NCBI RefSeq assembly: GCF_023516435.1
Contig: NZ_CP097332.1
Location: 3,286,001-3,350,000 of the forward strand
DNA from: Jatrophihabitans telluris
GTDB taxonomy: Bacteria > Actinomycetota > Actinomycetes > Mycobacteriales > Jatrophihabitantaceae
Direction: 5' to 3'
Length of the DNA stretch: 64,000 nucleotides
Positions 53,852 through 63,355 of this stretch are shown in pieces. How positions within the stretch are numbered: position 1 is the stretch's first letter; each line of letters begins with the position of its first letter. The notes under the pieces are model-generated. The model did no database searches and was not told the origin of the DNA. It saw nothing but the letters and a program-made list of their open reading frames with translations. Made by a program: the position numbers and the translations under genes.

Positions 53852-54437
53852 GCGCCGGGCGCGGCTCGACCAGCCGAACCTGCCTCGGCGCGGGCTGCGG
53901 GTCAGCTACGACCCCGAGGCGTTCGGCCGGGTGACCGAGCGCATCGCCCGCTTCCTGGGGACCGGCCGCTACCTCATCGTCCAGACGATCATCGTGCTTC
54001 TCTGGATCGCCTGGAACATCGTCTTCCAGCACGGCCCGTTGCATTTCGACCGCTACCCGTTCATCTTCCTGACCTTGATTCTCTCGTTGCAGGCGGCCTA
54101 TTCGGCGCCGCTGATCCTGCTCGCCCAGAACCGTCAGGACGACCGCGACCGGGTCAACCTGGAGGAGGACCGGTCGCAGGCGCGCCAATCGGGCGCCGAT
54201 GCGGAGTACCTGGCCCGCGAGATCGCCGCCATCCGGATCGCGCTCGGCGATGTCGTCACCCGCGACTACCTGCGCTCGGAACTGCAACGCTTCGATCGTG
54301 ACGACCGGGACCGCGACCGAGATCGCGACCGCGACCGAGACCGCGACCGAGACCGCTCCAGGGAGCGCAAGGACAAGAACCGAGACCGAGACCGAGACAG
54401 GGACAGAGACAGGGACAAGCTCACCGACCCTGCCTGA
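53844..54437 (+). CDS. DUF1003 membrane protein with Asp/Arg repeat tail
   Basis: A 197-residue protein with two helices (LIVQTIIVLLWIAWNIVF; YPFIFLTLILSLQAAYSAPLILL) typical of DUF1003, then a cytoplasmic helix and a tail of alternating Asp and Arg from about 149 onward. ATG 53844 follows GGAGG. It is coupled to the MgtE-like gene; this pairing recurs in actinobacteria. Confidence 0.88.
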   Translation: MAERRARLDQPNLPRRGLRVSYDPEAFGRVTERIARFLGTGRYLIVQTIIVLLWIAWNIVFQHGPLHFDRYPFIFLTLILSLQAAYSAPLILLAQNRQDDRDRVNLEEDRSQARQSGADAEYLAREIAAIRIALGDVVTRDYLRSELQRFDRDDRDRDRDRDRDRDRDRDRSRERKDKNRDRDRDRDRDRDKLTDPA

Positions 54438-54443
54438 GCCGAA

Positions 54444-56684
54444 CTACTCGGCGACCAGGTGGACGATGACGCTGGTCTCCGGACCCCGATACGGGGCAGG
54501 CAGTCCGACCTCGGCGAGGACCGCTCCGGTGAACGACAGGCCCTGGCCACGCCAACCCACCCCGACGTCGCCGTGCCGAAGCGCCTCGGTATCCTCCGGC
54601 ATGATCTGGCGCGCCCGGTAACGACGGGCCGGGTCCAGGCCCGGGACCAGGAACGGACCCGGCTCTGACACCGTCTCGTCCAGCTGGACGTACGCCGCGA
54701 TCGCCTCGTCGGCATCAGCGGAAACCACCCCGTAGACGTAGCGGGACTCCTCCGGCAGATCGCCGCGGAAGCTGCGTCCGCCGTGCAGCAACGCGCGATG
54801 CTGCTTGTAGGACTCGATCCAGGCGGCCAGCCGGGCGCGGTCCTGCGGGCCCGCCGCGGTGACGTCCCACTCGACCCCGAAGCTGCCGAAGAACGCGGTG
54901 GCACAACGGAAATCCAGGCTCAGCTGGCGCCCGGTCTGATGGTTCGTGGGTGCCGAGACGTGTGCGCCCAGGTACTCCGGCGGCACGAGCTGCCCGGTCC
55001 AGCGCTGGATCTGCTGACGCGAGAGCGCATCGGTCATGTCGGAGGTCCAGAACCGCTCGACCCGCTCGATGACTCCCAGGTCGATCCGTCCACCCCCGGA
55101 GGCGCAGCTCTCCCACTCGACCTCGGGGTGAGCGCGACGCAACTCCTCCAGCAGCAGGTAGTAGCCGGCGGTCGCTGAGTGCACACCGGCGGCATCGGCA
55201 CGCGCGCCACTACCGGCGTCGGCGAGCGGGCGGTTGTGGTCCCACTTGACGAACTCGATCGGGTAGGCCGACAACACCGCACTGATCTGGTCGAACAGGT
55301 ACCGGCGCACCTCGGCTCGGCCGAGGTCGAGCACCCACTGATTGCGGGACTCCAGCGGCCGGCGGCCGGTGATCTGCAGGATCCACTCGGGGTGGGCGCG
55401 GTAGAGCTCGCTGTCCGGGTTGACCATCTCGGGCTCGAACCAGAGCCCGAACGACATGCCCAGTCCCCGCACGTGCTCCACGATCGGGCCGAGGCCGTCG
55501 GGCCATACGTCGGGCGAGATCGTCCAGTCGCCGAGACCTGAGGTGTCATCGCGCCGGGAACCGAACCAGCCGTCGTCGAGGACGAACCGTTCGATGCCGA
55601 TCTCCGCGGCGCGATCGGCGAGTTCCTTCAGACGGTCGAGGTTGTGGTCGAAGTAGACGGCTTCCCAGACGTTGCACACCACCGGGCGCGGGGTGCTCGG
55701 GTGGGCCGGCAGCGACCGGACATACCGGTGCAGCTGAGCGGCCAGCCCGTCCAGCCCGCGGTGCGACGCGGTGAGGATCACCCACGGTGTGCGGTAGCTC
55801 TCGCCGTAGCCGAGCACGATCTCGCCCGGCAGCAGCAACTCGCCCCCGCCGAGGGTGACCACACCGCTGGGCTGGCGCTCCAGATAGCTGGTGGTGTTGC
55901 CGCTCCACGCGACCGACAGGCCCCACACGTGGCCGTGGCCGAAGCCGAAACCCGCGGTGCCCGCGACCAGCTGCGTGGGCGATTCGAAGTTCGGACGACC
56001 GGCACGAACGTCGCGCAGCCAGAGCCCGTCGGTGATCCGGTGCCGCTGCGGCGCGCGCTCGCGGCCCCACCGTCCGGTCAGGTCGAGCACCTCGGCGACC
56101 CGCTCGTCCACCGGTACGGCGACATCGAGGTGGTTGACGACGTAGGGCCGGCGATCGAGGTTGGTGAGTTCGTGCCGAATTCGCAGCGCGCCGCCGGGCA
56201 GGCTCTCGATCTCGGTCAGCAACTGCAGGGCGCTTGCCTCGTCCACCGATCGGATCGTGCTGGTCCCATCGGCTTCGACGGCGGACTCCACCGCGGTGAA
56301 CGCGGTCGACCAGTCGTGTCCGGCGGCCGGGTCCTCGCCCAGCCGGTGCCCTTCCAGGCCGGGGCGGCCGAACCAGAACGCCGACACCTCTCCCAGAACG
56401 GGCACGCTGTGCGGCTCGCCGCCCTGGTTGCTCGGACCGCCGGTGCCGTGTTCGCGGACCGCCGCGATATCGGCCGCGTCGAGCCCCTCGGTGGCCACGC
56501 CGAGCCAGGCCAGGCGGGGCAGGCCGGCGGTTGCCGGGATGAGGACGAGACCGGTGCGCTCCGGGGTACGGCCGCCGTCGGCGGCGGCTCCCGACCCGCC
56601 ACCACCGGTGATCAGCGCCGGGAGCACCAGCGGAACGGGCGGCATCGGCTCGGCGGCGGACGGGGTGGAGGCGGGGGAACTCAC
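54444..56684 (-). CDS. alpha-galactosidase, GH36 family
   Basis: A 746-residue glycoside hydrolase with the N-terminal beta domain and (beta/alpha)8 barrel of GH36. FVLDDGWFGSRRDD, FGLWFEPEMV, EFVKWDHNR (nucleophile Asp), ESCASGGGRIDLG and RFWTSDMTDAL (acid/base Asp) are the family motifs. GTG 56684 is chosen because AAGAAGG lies upstream. No signal peptide, so it is intracellular and should act on imported alpha-galactosides. Confidence 0.92.
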   Translation of the reverse strand: MSSPASTPSAAEPMPPVPLVLPALITGGGGSGAAADGGRTPERTGLVLIPATAGLPRLAWLGVATEGLDAADIAAVREHGTGGPSNQGGEPHSVPVLGEVSAFWFGRPGLEGHRLGEDPAAGHDWSTAFTAVESAVEADGTSTIRSVDEASALQLLTEIESLPGGALRIRHELTNLDRRPYVVNHLDVAVPVDERVAEVLDLTGRWGRERAPQRHRITDGLWLRDVRAGRPNFESPTQLVAGTAGFGFGHGHVWGLSVAWSGNTTSYLERQPSGVVTLGGGELLLPGEIVLGYGESYRTPWVILTASHRGLDGLAAQLHRYVRSLPAHPSTPRPVVCNVWEAVYFDHNLDRLKELADRAAEIGIERFVLDDGWFGSRRDDTSGLGDWTISPDVWPDGLGPIVEHVRGLGMSFGLWFEPEMVNPDSELYRAHPEWILQITGRRPLESRNQWVLDLGRAEVRRYLFDQISAVLSAYPIEFVKWDHNRPLADAGSGARADAAGVHSATAGYYLLLEELRRAHPEVEWESCASGGGRIDLGVIERVERFWTSDMTDALSRQQIQRWTGQLVPPEYLGAHVSAPTNHQTGRQLSLDFRCATAFFGSFGVEWDVTAAGPQDRARLAAWIESYKQHRALLHGGRSFRGDLPEESRYVYGVVSADADEAIAAYVQLDETVSEPGPFLVPGLDPARRYRARQIMPEDTEALRHGDVGVGWRGQGLSFTGAVLAEVGLPAPYRGPETSVIVHLVAE

Positions 56685-56842
56685 TGGACGGAGCCTTCTT
56701 CCTGGGATCAGCTGGAGTCGTCGTCGTTCGAGACCCGCAACGCTCGGAGGTGCACGATGCTGTGCGTTCGTGTCTGATTGTGTTGAGGCCTGTTCGAACG
56801 AGAGCGTAGTAGGCGGACGTGAGCCACACCAGCCCCGCCGCC

Positions 56843-59800
56843 TCAGCCGATGACCGAACCCTCGATCGGACGGTCGGAGTAGGAGGCCCACAGTTCGGCG
56901 TAGACCCCGTCGGCGGCGAGCAGCGACTCGTGCGTCCCGGTCTCGGCCACCTGGCCGTCGGCGATGACGTACAACCGGTCGGCGCGGGCGGCCGTGGCGA
57001 GCCGGTGAGCGACGATGATCGTCGTGCGCCGCGCGGTCAGCGCCCGGGTGGCGCGCGCTACCGCGGCTTCCGTGGCCAGGTCCAACGATGCGGTCGCCTC
57101 GTCCAACACCAGAACATCGGGCTCGACGAGCTCGGCGCGAGCCAGCGCCAGGAGCTGCCGCTGCCCGGCGGACAGATTGCGACCCCGTTCGGCCACCGGA
57201 TGGTCGTACCCGTCGGCCAGGGCGCGGATCGCCTGATCGGCACCGACCCGGCGCGCCGCGGCCTCGATCTGGCCGCGGGAAGCGTCCGGGCGCCCGTAGG
57301 CGATCGCCGAGGCGACGGTGCCCGCGGACAGGTACTGCTCCTGGGGAACCAGCCCGATCCGGCGGCGGTAGCCGGTCAGCTCGAGCGTGCGGAGGTCGTG
57401 CCCGTCGACCGAAACAGACCCGGCTGTCGGATCGTAGAAGCGCGTCAGCAGCTTGACGATGGTGGACTTCCCGGCCCCGGTCTCGCCGACGAAGGCGACG
57501 GTCTCCCCTGCTGCGATGGTGAGATCCAGCCCCGACAGCGCCGGGCGCACCGTGCCGGGATAAGCGAATTCGACGCCGGAGAAGGTGATGGTGCCGACCA
57601 GCCCGGTGACGGTCAGCGGCTGCTGCGCTTCCGGCGTGGACGTCGGCGTCTGCAGCAGTTCGCGCAACCGCGCCAGGCCCACGGCGGCCTGCTGGTAGCC
57701 ATCGAACACGGAGGACAGGTCGGCCATCGGCCCGAAGAAGATCTCCAGGTACAGGAAGAAGGCGATCAGCGCCCCGGCGGTCAGGGTGCCGTTGCGCAGC
57801 TCGGCCGCACCGAAGCCCAGCACCAGCGCCTCGCTGACCTGGCTGGCGAAGGTGATGAAGGGGAAGTAGGCCGCCACCGCCCGCCGGCCGCGGTAGCGGG
57901 CCTCAAACGCCGACCGGGCCAGTTCCAGGAACCGCGAGAGGTTGTGCTCCTGGCGGTTGAAGGCCTGCACGGTTCGCAGCCCCGCGACGTTCTCCTGCAG
58001 GTAGGCGTTGAGAGTGGCCAGGCTCTCGCGGGTCCGGGCGTAGGTGGGAATGACCCGCCACCGAAACAGAATCGTCGCGATTACGACAGCGGGGAACATC
58101 GCCAGGAGTACCAGTGTCAGGGAGGCGTTCACGATCACCAGGGCGACGGCCACGCCGACCAACGTCAGGCTGCTCACGAAGAGCACGATCAGCTCGCTCT
58201 GCAGGAACGTCGACAACGCGTCGATGTCCGTGGTCATCCGGGTCATGATCCGGCCGCTGAGCTCGCGTTCGTAGAAGTCCAGGCCCAGCCGCTGCAGGTG
58301 CGCGAACGTCTTGACCCGCAGCAGGTACAGCAGTCGCTCGCCGGTGCGACCGGTCACGAGCTGGGCGGCCCGGCCGAGGGCCCACTGCCCGAGCAGAATC
58401 AGCAACGCCAGCAGGCTCAAAGCAGTCAGGGTCGCCATCGAGGCCCGGGCCACGCCCGAGTCCACGCCGGACCGCACGACCGATGGCAACAGCAGGCCGG
58501 CCACGGTCTCGCCCGCGGTCAGGATCAGGCCGAGGAGCACGACCGAGCGGACCGGTCGCAGCAGTGACCGCAGCCCCAGGGACGGCTCAGGCGCACGAAC
58601 CAGGGCCTCGTCCACATCCGGACTGCCTACGGCCGGGGGCAGCGCCGCCACCAGGGCCAGCAGCCGGTCAGAGCGCGCCGTCACTCCGGCAATGCCGCCG
58701 GTTCGAGTGGCCGCCCCGGCCGCGGCGCCACCGCTGACCAGGGCGGTGGCGCGCAGCGTTTCGGCCGCGCCGTCGGAGGACGTCAGACCGCTGAGGCCGG
58801 CCACCTCGGCCGTCTCCTCGTCGAGGCCCTCGGGGTAGAACAGCCTGCGGAACAACGGGCTCGAGGCCCGCAGCTGGGCGGCGGTCCCCTGCGCCACCAC
58901 CCGTCCCGCGTCGAGGAGTACCACCCGGTCCGCCAGCTCCACGCTCGATCGGCGGTGGGCCACCAGCACGGTGGTGCGCGGGGCGCCGGAGTCTCGCAGG
59001 TGAGACAGGATCCGCGTCTCGATGCGGGGGTCGACCGCGGAGGTCGCATCGTCGAGCAACAGCAGGCGAGGCTCGACCAGCAGCGCGCGGGCCAGGGCCA
59101 GACGCTGCCGCTGACCACCGGACAGACTCTGCCCGCGTTCGCCGATCACGGTGTCGTAACCGGCGGGCAGGCGCTGGATGAACTCATCCGCCTCGGCCAG
59201 CCGGGCGGCGTGCTGCACCTGCGCTGTCGAGGCCCGCGGGTGCCCGAACGCGATGGTGTCGCGCACCGAGTCGGAGAACAGGCTGCTGTCCTCGGCCACG
59301 ACCCCGGTCCTGGCCCGCAGACCGGACCTCGTCAACCGCTCCAGGGGCACGCCGCCCACCCGGATCGTTCCGGCCCCGGGTTCGTAGAACCGGCTCAGCA
59401 GAGCCAGCACGGTCGACTTGCCGGATCCGGACGCGCCGACCAGCGCGACGGTCTCGCCCGCCGCGACGGTGAACGACAACCCGTCGAGAACCGGCCCGGC
59501 GCCGTAGCCGAAACTCACCCGGTCGAACTCGACCGACGGCGGCGCGTCGGGCAGGACGACGGCACCCTCGACGTCGGCCGCGACAACGGGCAGGTCGATC
59601 AGTTCGAGGACCCGGGTGATGCCGGCCCCGGCCTGTGGACCCACCGTCAGCAGTTCGGACAGCACCCGCACGGGCACGATGAGCTTGCCGAGGTAGGCCG
59701 AGAAGGCCAGGAACGTCCCCAGCGTGATGTGGCCGTTGATGGCGAGCCAGCCGCCGAGCAGCAGCACACCGATCTGACCGAGGGAGGGCAGTGCGGTCAG

Positions 59801-60556
59801 TACCGGCGCGTACCGGGCCTGGAGCCGGATCGCCCGCAGCCGGTTGGCGAACAACCAGCTCGACTGGGCCGCGATGAGGTCGAGTTCGCGCTCTTCCTGA
59901 CCGAACCCCTTCACCACTCGAACGCCGGTGACCGCGGCGTCGACGTGCCCGACGAGTTCGCCCGCGACCTGCGACGCCGCCCAGTCGGCGGGGAACAACC
60001 GGGTGCGAGCGGCCCGGGAGACGAGCCAGAACGCGGGAGCGATGGCCAGGGCCACCAGCGTGAGCAGCGGGGAGAGGACGGCCATCGCGAGCAGGGCCAC
60101 GACGAACATGACCAGCGTGCTGAAGACGTCCGGCAGAAAGGTGATCACCCCACTGATCACGCCGAGGTCGGTGACCGAACGGCTGACCACCTGACCGGTG
60201 TCCAGCCGATCCTGTTCGGCGCCGGGAAGGCGGCTCAAGGTGGTGAACAGGTCACGTCGCAGCGCGTACTGGACCTGTAGGCCGAGCTTGGCCGAGGCGA
60301 GCTGCAGCGTGTAGTGCAAGGCGTACTGCAACGCCGCGAGACCGATCAACACGGTCGCGGCCGGCCAGACCGAATGGCGCCGCCCAGTGAGCAGATCATC
60401 GACGGCGTAGCGAATCACCAGCGGCGCCGCGGTGGAGGCGAGCGCCGCGCCGAGCGCCCCGGCCAGCGCGATCCCGAACAGCACGGGGTGCGCACGGCAG
60501 TACCGCAGCAAGGCGCGCAGCCAGCCGCGGCTCGGATCATCGGTCCCACGCGCCAC
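56843..60556 (-). CDS. fused double ABC exporter (TMD-NBD-TMD-NBD)
   Basis: A 1237-residue full transporter. Each half has six membrane helices and an ATPase domain: Walker A GASGSGKST and GETGAGKST, signatures LSGGQRQRLALARAL and LSAGQRQLLALARA, Walker B LLLLDDATSAVD and VLVLDEATASLD. The first half has Asp instead of Glu after Walker B, which usually marks a degenerate site. The linker is Ala/Gly-rich. Probably a drug or lipid exporter. GTG 60556 faces the TetR operator at 60591, suggesting control by that regulator. Confidence 0.9.
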   Translation of the reverse strand: MARGTDDPSRGWLRALLRYCRAHPVLFGIALAGALGAALASTAAPLVIRYAVDDLLTGRRHSVWPAATVLIGLAALQYALHYTLQLASAKLGLQVQYALRRDLFTTLSRLPGAEQDRLDTGQVVSRSVTDLGVISGVITFLPDVFSTLVMFVVALLAMAVLSPLLTLVALAIAPAFWLVSRAARTRLFPADWAASQVAGELVGHVDAAVTGVRVVKGFGQEERELDLIAAQSSWLFANRLRAIRLQARYAPVLTALPSLGQIGVLLLGGWLAINGHITLGTFLAFSAYLGKLIVPVRVLSELLTVGPQAGAGITRVLELIDLPVVAADVEGAVVLPDAPPSVEFDRVSFGYGAGPVLDGLSFTVAAGETVALVGASGSGKSTVLALLSRFYEPGAGTIRVGGVPLERLTRSGLRARTGVVAEDSSLFSDSVRDTIAFGHPRASTAQVQHAARLAEADEFIQRLPAGYDTVIGERGQSLSGGQRQRLALARALLVEPRLLLLDDATSAVDPRIETRILSHLRDSGAPRTTVLVAHRRSSVELADRVVLLDAGRVVAQGTAAQLRASSPLFRRLFYPEGLDEETAEVAGLSGLTSSDGAAETLRATALVSGGAAAGAATRTGGIAGVTARSDRLLALVAALPPAVGSPDVDEALVRAPEPSLGLRSLLRPVRSVVLLGLILTAGETVAGLLLPSVVRSGVDSGVARASMATLTALSLLALLILLGQWALGRAAQLVTGRTGERLLYLLRVKTFAHLQRLGLDFYERELSGRIMTRMTTDIDALSTFLQSELIVLFVSSLTLVGVAVALVIVNASLTLVLLAMFPAVVIATILFRWRVIPTYARTRESLATLNAYLQENVAGLRTVQAFNRQEHNLSRFLELARSAFEARYRGRRAVAAYFPFITFASQVSEALVLGFGAAELRNGTLTAGALIAFFLYLEIFFGPMADLSSVFDGYQQAAVGLARLRELLQTPTSTPEAQQPLTVTGLVGTITFSGVEFAYPGTVRPALSGLDLTIAAGETVAFVGETGAGKSTIVKLLTRFYDPTAGSVSVDGHDLRTLELTGYRRRIGLVPQEQYLSAGTVASAIAYGRPDASRGQIEAAARRVGADQAIRALADGYDHPVAERGRNLSAGQRQLLALARAELVEPDVLVLDEATASLDLATEAAVARATRALTARRTTIIVAHRLATAARADRLYVIADGQVAETGTHESLLAADGVYAELWASYSDRPIEGSVIG

Positions 60557-60590
60557 CCAGGCAACCTAGCAAGGAGGTCGGACACCGCTC

Positions 60591-60606
60591 TTTGAACGTG
60601 TTCAAA
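60591..60606. promoter_or_regulatory. palindromic operator TTTGAACGTGTTCAAA overlapping a promoter
   Basis: A perfect 7-2-7 inverted repeat between the ABC exporter and the membrane-protein/TetR operon. TTGAAC within it (60592-60597) can be a -35 box, with TAGCGT (60614-60619) 16 bp further as -10. This layout fits autorepression by the TetR protein two genes downstream and joint control of the exporter. Confidence 0.7.
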
Positions 60607-60640
60607 ACGGTGCTAGCGTCGGGATCGCGAGGAGGCCGGG

Positions 60641-61069
60641 ATGAGCGTGGACTTCAGAAGACCGACCGGTCCGGACCGGTGGCTGCCGGCCTGGTTCCTG
60701 CTCTGGATGCTCGTCGGCGTCGGCGGCATGCTGAGCCTGCTGACGATCCTGACGATCGGCATCTTCGTGCTGCCGGTGACCGTCGTGATCGTGCTGGCCC
60801 TGGCCCTGCTGGTCTATCGCCGCCCGGCCGTTCTGACCGGCGTGGGCGGCGCTCTCGCGGGCCCGGCCCTACCGCTGTGGCTGGTGGCGTATTTAAATCG
60901 GGACGGGCCGGGCACGGTATGCACCCGGACCGCCGACGGCGGATCGTCGTGCGCCGACGAGTGGTCGCCGTGGCCCTTCTTCTTCGGCGGTCTGGCGTTT
61001 GTCGTCCTCGGCGTCCTGCTCACAGTGTTGCTGGCGGCCCGGGCCCGCGCGAGCCGGGTGAGCGGGTGA
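60641..61069 (+). CDS. hypothetical membrane protein
   Basis: A 142-residue protein with four predicted helices and a loop containing two Cys (TVCTRTADGGSSCADEW), possibly disulfide-linked outside the membrane. ATG 60641 follows GAGGAGG. No family recognised. It overlaps the TetR gene as GTGA. Confidence 0.75.
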   Translation: MSVDFRRPTGPDRWLPAWFLLWMLVGVGGMLSLLTILTIGIFVLPVTVVIVLALALLVYRRPAVLTGVGGALAGPALPLWLVAYLNRDGPGTVCTRTADGGSSCADEWSPWPFFFGGLAFVVLGVLLTVLLAARARASRVSG

Positions 61070-61773
61070 ACGCCAAGAGCGAGGCGACCCGTCAGCGGAT
61101 CGTGGCCGCCGCTATGAGCCTGTTCATCGAACAGGGATACCAGGCCACGACCATGCGCGCGATCGCCGCCGAAGCGGAGGTCTCCCTTGGCAATGCCTAC
61201 TACTACTTCGCCTCCAAACAACACCTGGTGCACGGCTTCTACGACGAACTCCAGCGCAGCCACGAACTCGCCGCCGAGGCCGCGCTCGCTGAGGTGACCG
61301 GATTCGCCGAGCGGCTGCAGGTGAGCCTGTCGGTGTGGTTCGCCGCGGCCGCGCCGTACCGCGAGTTCGCGCTGCAGTTCTTCAAGGAGGCCGCCGACCC
61401 CGAGAGCCCGCTGAGCCCGCTGTCGGCGGAATCGGCGCCGATCCGGGAGCGCGCGGTCGCCCAGTTCGCGCGGGTCGTCGAGGGCTCCGACCTCGCCGTG
61501 GACCCGCGGCTGCGCCCCGTCCTGCCCGAGTTGCTGTGGCTGGTCCACATGGGCCTGGTGCTGTTCTGGATCCACGACCGGTCACCGGACTCCGAACGCA
61601 CCCGGCTGCTGGTCGAACGCGGCGCCGGTGTGCTCGAGCGGATGCTGCGGCTGTCCCGGTTGCGCCTGCTCCGTTCGGCCACCACCGACGTCCTGGACCT
61701 GGTCGAACGGGCCGGCCTCAGAGTTGGCGCAACAACGCCGCGGTCGCCGCGGCGACCACCACCACCACGATGA
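61066..61773 (+). CDS. TetR-family transcriptional regulator
   Basis: A 235-residue repressor with an N-terminal HTH: RIVAAAMSLFIEQGYQATTMRAIAAEAEVSLGNAYYYFASKQHLVHGFYDEL. The C-terminal ligand domain is of unknown specificity. GTG 61066 overlaps the preceding stop. Its 3' end overlaps the convergent azlD gene by 56 bp. The palindrome at 60591 is its likely target. Confidence 0.92.
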   Translation: MNAKSEATRQRIVAAAMSLFIEQGYQATTMRAIAAEAEVSLGNAYYYFASKQHLVHGFYDELQRSHELAAEAALAEVTGFAERLQVSLSVWFAAAAPYREFALQFFKEAADPESPLSPLSAESAPIRERAVAQFARVVEGSDLAVDPRLRPVLPELLWLVHMGLVLFWIHDRSPDSERTRLLVERGAGVLERMLRLSRLRLLRSATTDVLDLVERAGLRVGATTPRSPRRPPPPR

Positions 61774-62032
61774 ACGGTGCCCGCCGCCATACCGCGACGG
61801 CCCCGACGGCGACCCCGGCCAGCCGGGCCGCGTCCCAGTCGTAATGCCGCCCGCCAGCCACCGCCTCGACCACGATCAGGGCGGCCAGCAACGCGACCGG
61901 CATCAGTTCGATCAGCCGCCGCAGCCGGGGATGATCGAACCACCGCTGGGGCATGGCGTAGCCGGCCAGTTTGAGGGCGTAGCAGCCGGCCGCCGAAAGC
62001 AGCACGATCGTCCAGCCGCTCGTGCCCGTCAT
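61718..62032 (-). CDS. azlD: AzlD-family small subunit of branched-chain amino-acid exporter
   Basis: A 104-residue protein with four helices and the AzlD signature (MPVALLAALIVVEAV). It works with AzlC to export branched-chain amino acids. ATG 62032 overlaps the azlC stop (ATGA). Confidence 0.88.
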   Translation of the reverse strand: MTGTSGWTIVLLSAAGCYALKLAGYAMPQRWFDHPRLRRLIELMPVALLAALIVVEAVAGGRHYDWDAARLAGVAVGAVAVWRRAPFIVVVVVAAATAALLRQL

Positions 62033-62790
62033 CGCCGCCGCCCGGGCCGACCGAGCCGCCGGACGGTGCCCACGTCAGCCGCGAACGCCAACCCCGCGCA
62101 CGCCGCCAGGACCGGAATGCCCGGCGGCGTCAGTGGAATCAACGCCAGCGCGATGAGCGCACCGGCCAGCGCCACCCGCCGCGACACCCCCACCGCGCCC
62201 GCGCCGGGCGAATCGGCCGCGGCCCGACGAAGTCGTGGCGCGAGCAGGGCCAGGAACGCCGCCGGGATCGCCGCGTCCAGGCCGAAACGCTCCGGGTTGC
62301 CCAGCGCCTGGGCACCGACCGCACCCAGCACGGTGGCCAGGTTCCAGAACAGGTACACCGAGGCGGCCGTCCACCAGAAGGCGACGCGGGACAGCGACGC
62401 GCGTCGCTGGCCCAGCGCCATGGCCGTCGACTCGTCGATCGTGAACAGGGCGGCCAGCAGCACCCGCCAGCCGCGCACTCCGAGCATCGGCCGCATCCGC
62501 AGGGCGTACAGAGTGTTGCGGGCGCCGAGCAGGTACCCGCCGGACAGGGCCGCCGCTGCCGTGCCGCCACCGGCGATGACGCCGGCGATGGCGAACTGAG
62601 TGCCCCCGGTGAAGGTCAGCAGGCTCGACACCGAGGTCTGCGCCGGCGTGAACCCGGCCGCCACCGAGGCCGCACCGAAGGCCACGCCGTAGGCGCCGAC
62701 GGCGATCCCCACCCCGAGCGAATCCCGCACCACACGACGGCGCTCGGCCGCCGGGGGGCTCGTTCCGCCAGGTTCGGTGAGCTCAGTCAA
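62029..62790 (-). CDS. azlC: AzlC-family branched-chain amino-acid exporter
   Basis: A 253-residue membrane protein with the AzlC core FTGGTQFAIAGVI ... GARNTLYALRM ... FTIDESTAMA. TTG 62790 overlaps the MarR stop by 8 bp, so the regulator, AzlC and AzlD form one operon. Confidence 0.9.
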   Translation of the reverse strand: MTELTEPGGTSPPAAERRRVVRDSLGVGIAVGAYGVAFGAASVAAGFTPAQTSVSSLLTFTGGTQFAIAGVIAGGGTAAAALSGGYLLGARNTLYALRMRPMLGVRGWRVLLAALFTIDESTAMALGQRRASLSRVAFWWTAASVYLFWNLATVLGAVGAQALGNPERFGLDAAIPAAFLALLAPRLRRAAADSPGAGAVGVSRRVALAGALIALALIPLTPPGIPVLAACAGLAFAADVGTVRRLGRPGRRR

Positions 62791-63310
62791 GGTCGGTGGT
62801 GGCCGACGGCGTCGCGGTGGCCGCTGCGACCGGGTCCAGCTTGGCCATCAGGTCCGCGAGCTGACGAAGCTCGTCGTCGTCCAGCTTGTCGATCATCAGT
62901 TCCGACACGCCGGTCAGGTGCACGACGGCGGCATCGCGCAGCGCCGACCGGCCCGCCTCGGTCATGACCGTGAACAGTCCGCGGGCGTCGTCCGGATCGG
63001 GCTGCCGTTCGACGAGCCCCTCCCGCTGCAGCCGATCCACCAGCCGGGTCAGCCCGCTTCGCGACAGCAGGACCGCATCGGCCAGCTCCGACATGCGAAG
63101 CCGCCGCCCGGGCGCCTCGGCCAGCTGGACGAGCACGTCGTAGCTGGCGATCGCGATCTTGTGGTGCGCCTGCAGATCCTGCTCCAGCCGGCGCAGGATG
63201 TGGGTGTGGGTTCGCAGGAAGCTGCGCCACACCGCCAGCCGCCAGTCCGAGGTGCGGATCGGCGGTCGGCGAGGTTCTCCTGCCTCGGCGGGCAGTTCAG
63301 TTGCGGACAT
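62783..63310 (-). CDS. MarR-family transcriptional regulator
   Basis: A 175-residue winged-helix regulator: MSELADAVLLSRSGLTRLVDRLQREGLVERQPDPDDARG is the recognition helix and wing. ATG 63310 starts the protein; the much longer open frame extends into the mrp gene. It probably controls azlCD. An inverted repeat GATCGTA/TACGATC lies between it and mrp. Confidence 0.9.
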   Translation of the reverse strand: MSATELPAEAGEPRRPPIRTSDWRLAVWRSFLRTHTHILRRLEQDLQAHHKIAIASYDVLVQLAEAPGRRLRMSELADAVLLSRSGLTRLVDRLQREGLVERQPDPDDARGLFTVMTEAGRSALRDAAVVHLTGVSELMIDKLDDDELRQLADLMAKLDPVAAATATPSATTDLD

Positions 63311-63317
63311 CACCGCA

Positions 63318-63350
63318 GATCGTAGTGACGGCGCACACGACCGTACGATC
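63318..63350. promoter_or_regulatory. candidate MarR operator
   Basis: GATCGTA (63318-63324) and TACGATC (63344-63350) form a perfect inverted repeat with a 19-bp spacer in the short gap between divergent marR and mrp genes. The spacing is long for a MarR dimer, so this is tentative. Confidence 0.35.
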
Positions 63351-63355
63351 GCCTG

